The position numbers and the translations under genes are program-made. The notes beneath the pieces were generated by a model. The model ran no database searches. It saw only the letters and a program-made list of their open reading frames with translations, and had not been told where the DNA came from. DNA of 6,106 nt from Gammaproteobacteria bacterium (GTDB lineage: Bacteria > Pseudomonadota > Gammaproteobacteria > SZUA-229): the NCBI GenBank assembly GCA_027858635.1, contig JAQICG010000431.1, positions 1 through 6,106 on the forward strand, in the 5' to 3' direction. How positions within the stretch are numbered: position 1 is the first letter of the stretch; every line of letters starts with the position of its first letter. Shown in pieces: positions 4,923-6,106 of this stretch.

Positions 4923-6106
4923 ATGTATTTTTAGCCAGTATCTCGGCATGCATATCTTGCAAGCGTGTCACGGTATTCTGCTCGAGATACTTCAGGGCGC
5001 GGCAGGTTGCCTGCGCCCCGGCAATAGTTGTTGTGTAGCTGATCTTACCCTGTAGCGCCGAAGCTCGGATGGTGTAGGAATCGGCGATGGCCTTTTTGCC
5101 TTCTGAGGTATTAATAATAAAACTGATTTCGCCATTCTTAATCATATCAACGATATGCGGACGGCCTTCGTAAACCTTGTTGACGAGTTTGCACTCTATG
5201 CCCGCGGCATGCAATGCACGCCCGGAGCCCTTGGTCGCGACCAGCCCGTAGCCTCTTTCTGCCAGCTCTCGTCCCAGCTCCGTCGCCGCGGCGCGATCAC
5301 GGTCACGCACACTGATAAAGACATTGCCGCCCGAGGGCAGAACGATACCGGCACCCAGCTGCGCCTTGGCGAAAGCCATGCCGAAACTGTGCCCCAATCC
5401 CATAACTTCGCCGGTGGATTTCATTTCCGGCCCCAGCAAAGGGTCCACGCCGGGGAACTTTACGAACGGAAACACCGATTCTTTCACGGCATAAGTTTCG
5501 GGCACCACCTCCTCGGTGATTCCCTGCTCGGCCAGCGTTACGCCGACCATGCAACGGGCGGCAATTTTGGCCAGCGGTACGCCGGTCGCCTTGGATACGA
5601 AAGGCACGGTGCGTGATGCGCGCGGGTTCACTTCCAGCAGATAAATGTTGTCACCCTGAATCGCAAACTGAATATTCATCAGCCCGACCACATCCATTTT
5701 CAGCGCCAGCCGGCAGGTCTGTTCGCGCAGGCGATCCTGAATTTCTTTTGATAAGGTATAAGGCGGTAACGAACAGGCTGAATCACCCGAATGCACGCCC
5801 GCCTCCTCGATGTGCTCCATAATGCTGCCAATCAATACCTGCTCGCCGTCACAGATGGCATCTACATCCACTTCTACGGCATCATCCAGAAAACGATCCA
5901 GCAGTATCGGTGCATCATTGGAAACGCTGACGGCGGTTTTAATGTAGTTCTTCAGGTCCGCCTCGTCGTAGACGATTTCCATGGCACGACCGCCCAGCAC
6001 ATACGATGGCCGAACCACCAGCGGATAACCCACTTCAGCCGCCTGCGCAATCGCTTCATCGGCATTTCTGGCCAGACGATTTGGCGGCTGCTTAAGACCC
6101 AGCTCA
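4921..6106 (-). CDS. carB: Carbamoyl-phosphate synthase large subunit, C-terminal part
   Basis: CarB makes carbamoyl phosphate from bicarbonate, ammonia delivered by CarA, and two ATP, feeding arginine and pyrimidine synthesis in the cytosol. The window holds the last 394 codons, about the C-terminal third of a roughly 1,070-residue protein; the 5' part lies beyond the right edge. Numbering from the edge, the second ATP-grasp half (carbamate kinase step) shows RPSYVLGGRAME (32-43), MEHIEEAGVHSGDSACS (96-112) and EVNPRASRTVPF (158-169). KFPGVDPLLGPEMKSTGE (216-233) follows. The C-terminal MGS-like regulatory domain starts near 257 and includes EGRPHI (313-318) and INTSEGKKA (331-339); in E. 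coli this domain binds UMP, IMP and ornithine-linked signals. The frame stays open to the window edge. The GTG at 6033 is an internal valine codon, not a start. No break or unusual residue is seen. Confidence 0.98.
   Translation of the reverse strand, partial: ELGLKQPPNRLARNADEAIAQAAEVGYPLVVRPSYVLGGRAMEIVYDEADLKNYIKTAVSVSNDAPILLDRFLDDAVEVDVDAICDGEQVLIGSIMEHIEEAGVHSGDSACSLPPYTLSKEIQDRLREQTCRLALKMDVVGLMNIQFAIQGDNIYLLEVNPRASRTVPFVSKATGVPLAKIAARCMVGVTLAEQGITEEVVPETYAVKESVFPFVKFPGVDPLLGPEMKSTGEVMGLGHSFGMAFAKAQLGAGIVLPSGGNVFISVRDRDRAAATELGRELAERGYGLVATKGSGRALHAAGIECKLVNKVYEGRPHIVDMIKNGEISFIINTSEGKKAIADSYTIRASALQGKISYTTTIAGAQATCRALKYLEQNTVTRLQDMHAEILAKNT

Noticed and set aside
6031..6033. GTG as a start codon of a shorter carB-like gene
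   Set aside because: The frame is open to the window edge, and the upstream codons (ELGLKQP onward) match carB, so this is an internal valine.

Overview
The window is a chromosomal housekeeping block from a gammaproteobacterium. The evidence is the gene order carB-greA-yhbY-rlmE-ftsH-folP, with only yhbY on the plus strand, and protein motifs that follow the Escherichia/Pseudomonas versions closely. Having carB directly upstream of greA recalls Pseudomonas and other non-enteric gammaproteobacteria more than E. coli. I cannot assign a genus from the sequence alone.

Layout, right to left along the minus strand. The 3' part of carB (carbamoyl-phosphate synthase large subunit) runs off the right edge. 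It is followed after 10 bp by greA (transcript cleavage factor), whose Shine-Dalgarno overlaps the carB stop. Next is yhbY (CRM-domain ribosome assembly factor) on the plus strand, convergent with greA and divergent from rlmE. The yhbY-rlmE gap holds a symmetric ATTATAAT that gives a consensus -10 on both strands. rlmE (23S rRNA 2'-O-methyltransferase) is full length in reading frame but carries an in-frame TAA at codon 139, in place of a conserved Tyr/Phe and just before two of the four catalytic residues. ftsH (membrane AAA+ zinc protease) follows, complete, starting at TTG, and ends at a strong UUCG-loop terminator. A 354-bp gap then separates ftsH from folP (dihydropteroate synthase).

The non-coding DNA around folP is the least ordinary part. 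Two related, roughly 165-bp imperfect palindromes bracket folP in opposite orientation (49-215 and 1211-1374). They are built from 9-bp and 10-bp units, and the two arms of the left copy differ by exactly one unit in each zone. They look like copies of a dispersed, non-autonomous repeat family, MITE-like or REP-like in behaviour, inserted in intergenic DNA. The same gap contains a possible 27-codon ORF that ends 2 nt before the folP ATG, which has no good ribosome binding site of its own.

Functionally the block mixes pyrimidine/arginine precursor synthesis (carB), transcription fidelity (greA), 50S ribosome maturation (yhbY, rlmE), membrane protein quality control (ftsH) and folate synthesis (folP). 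No defence system, phage, CRISPR array, tRNA or rRNA is visible. The points most worth checking are the rlmE stop codon and the paired repeat elements.
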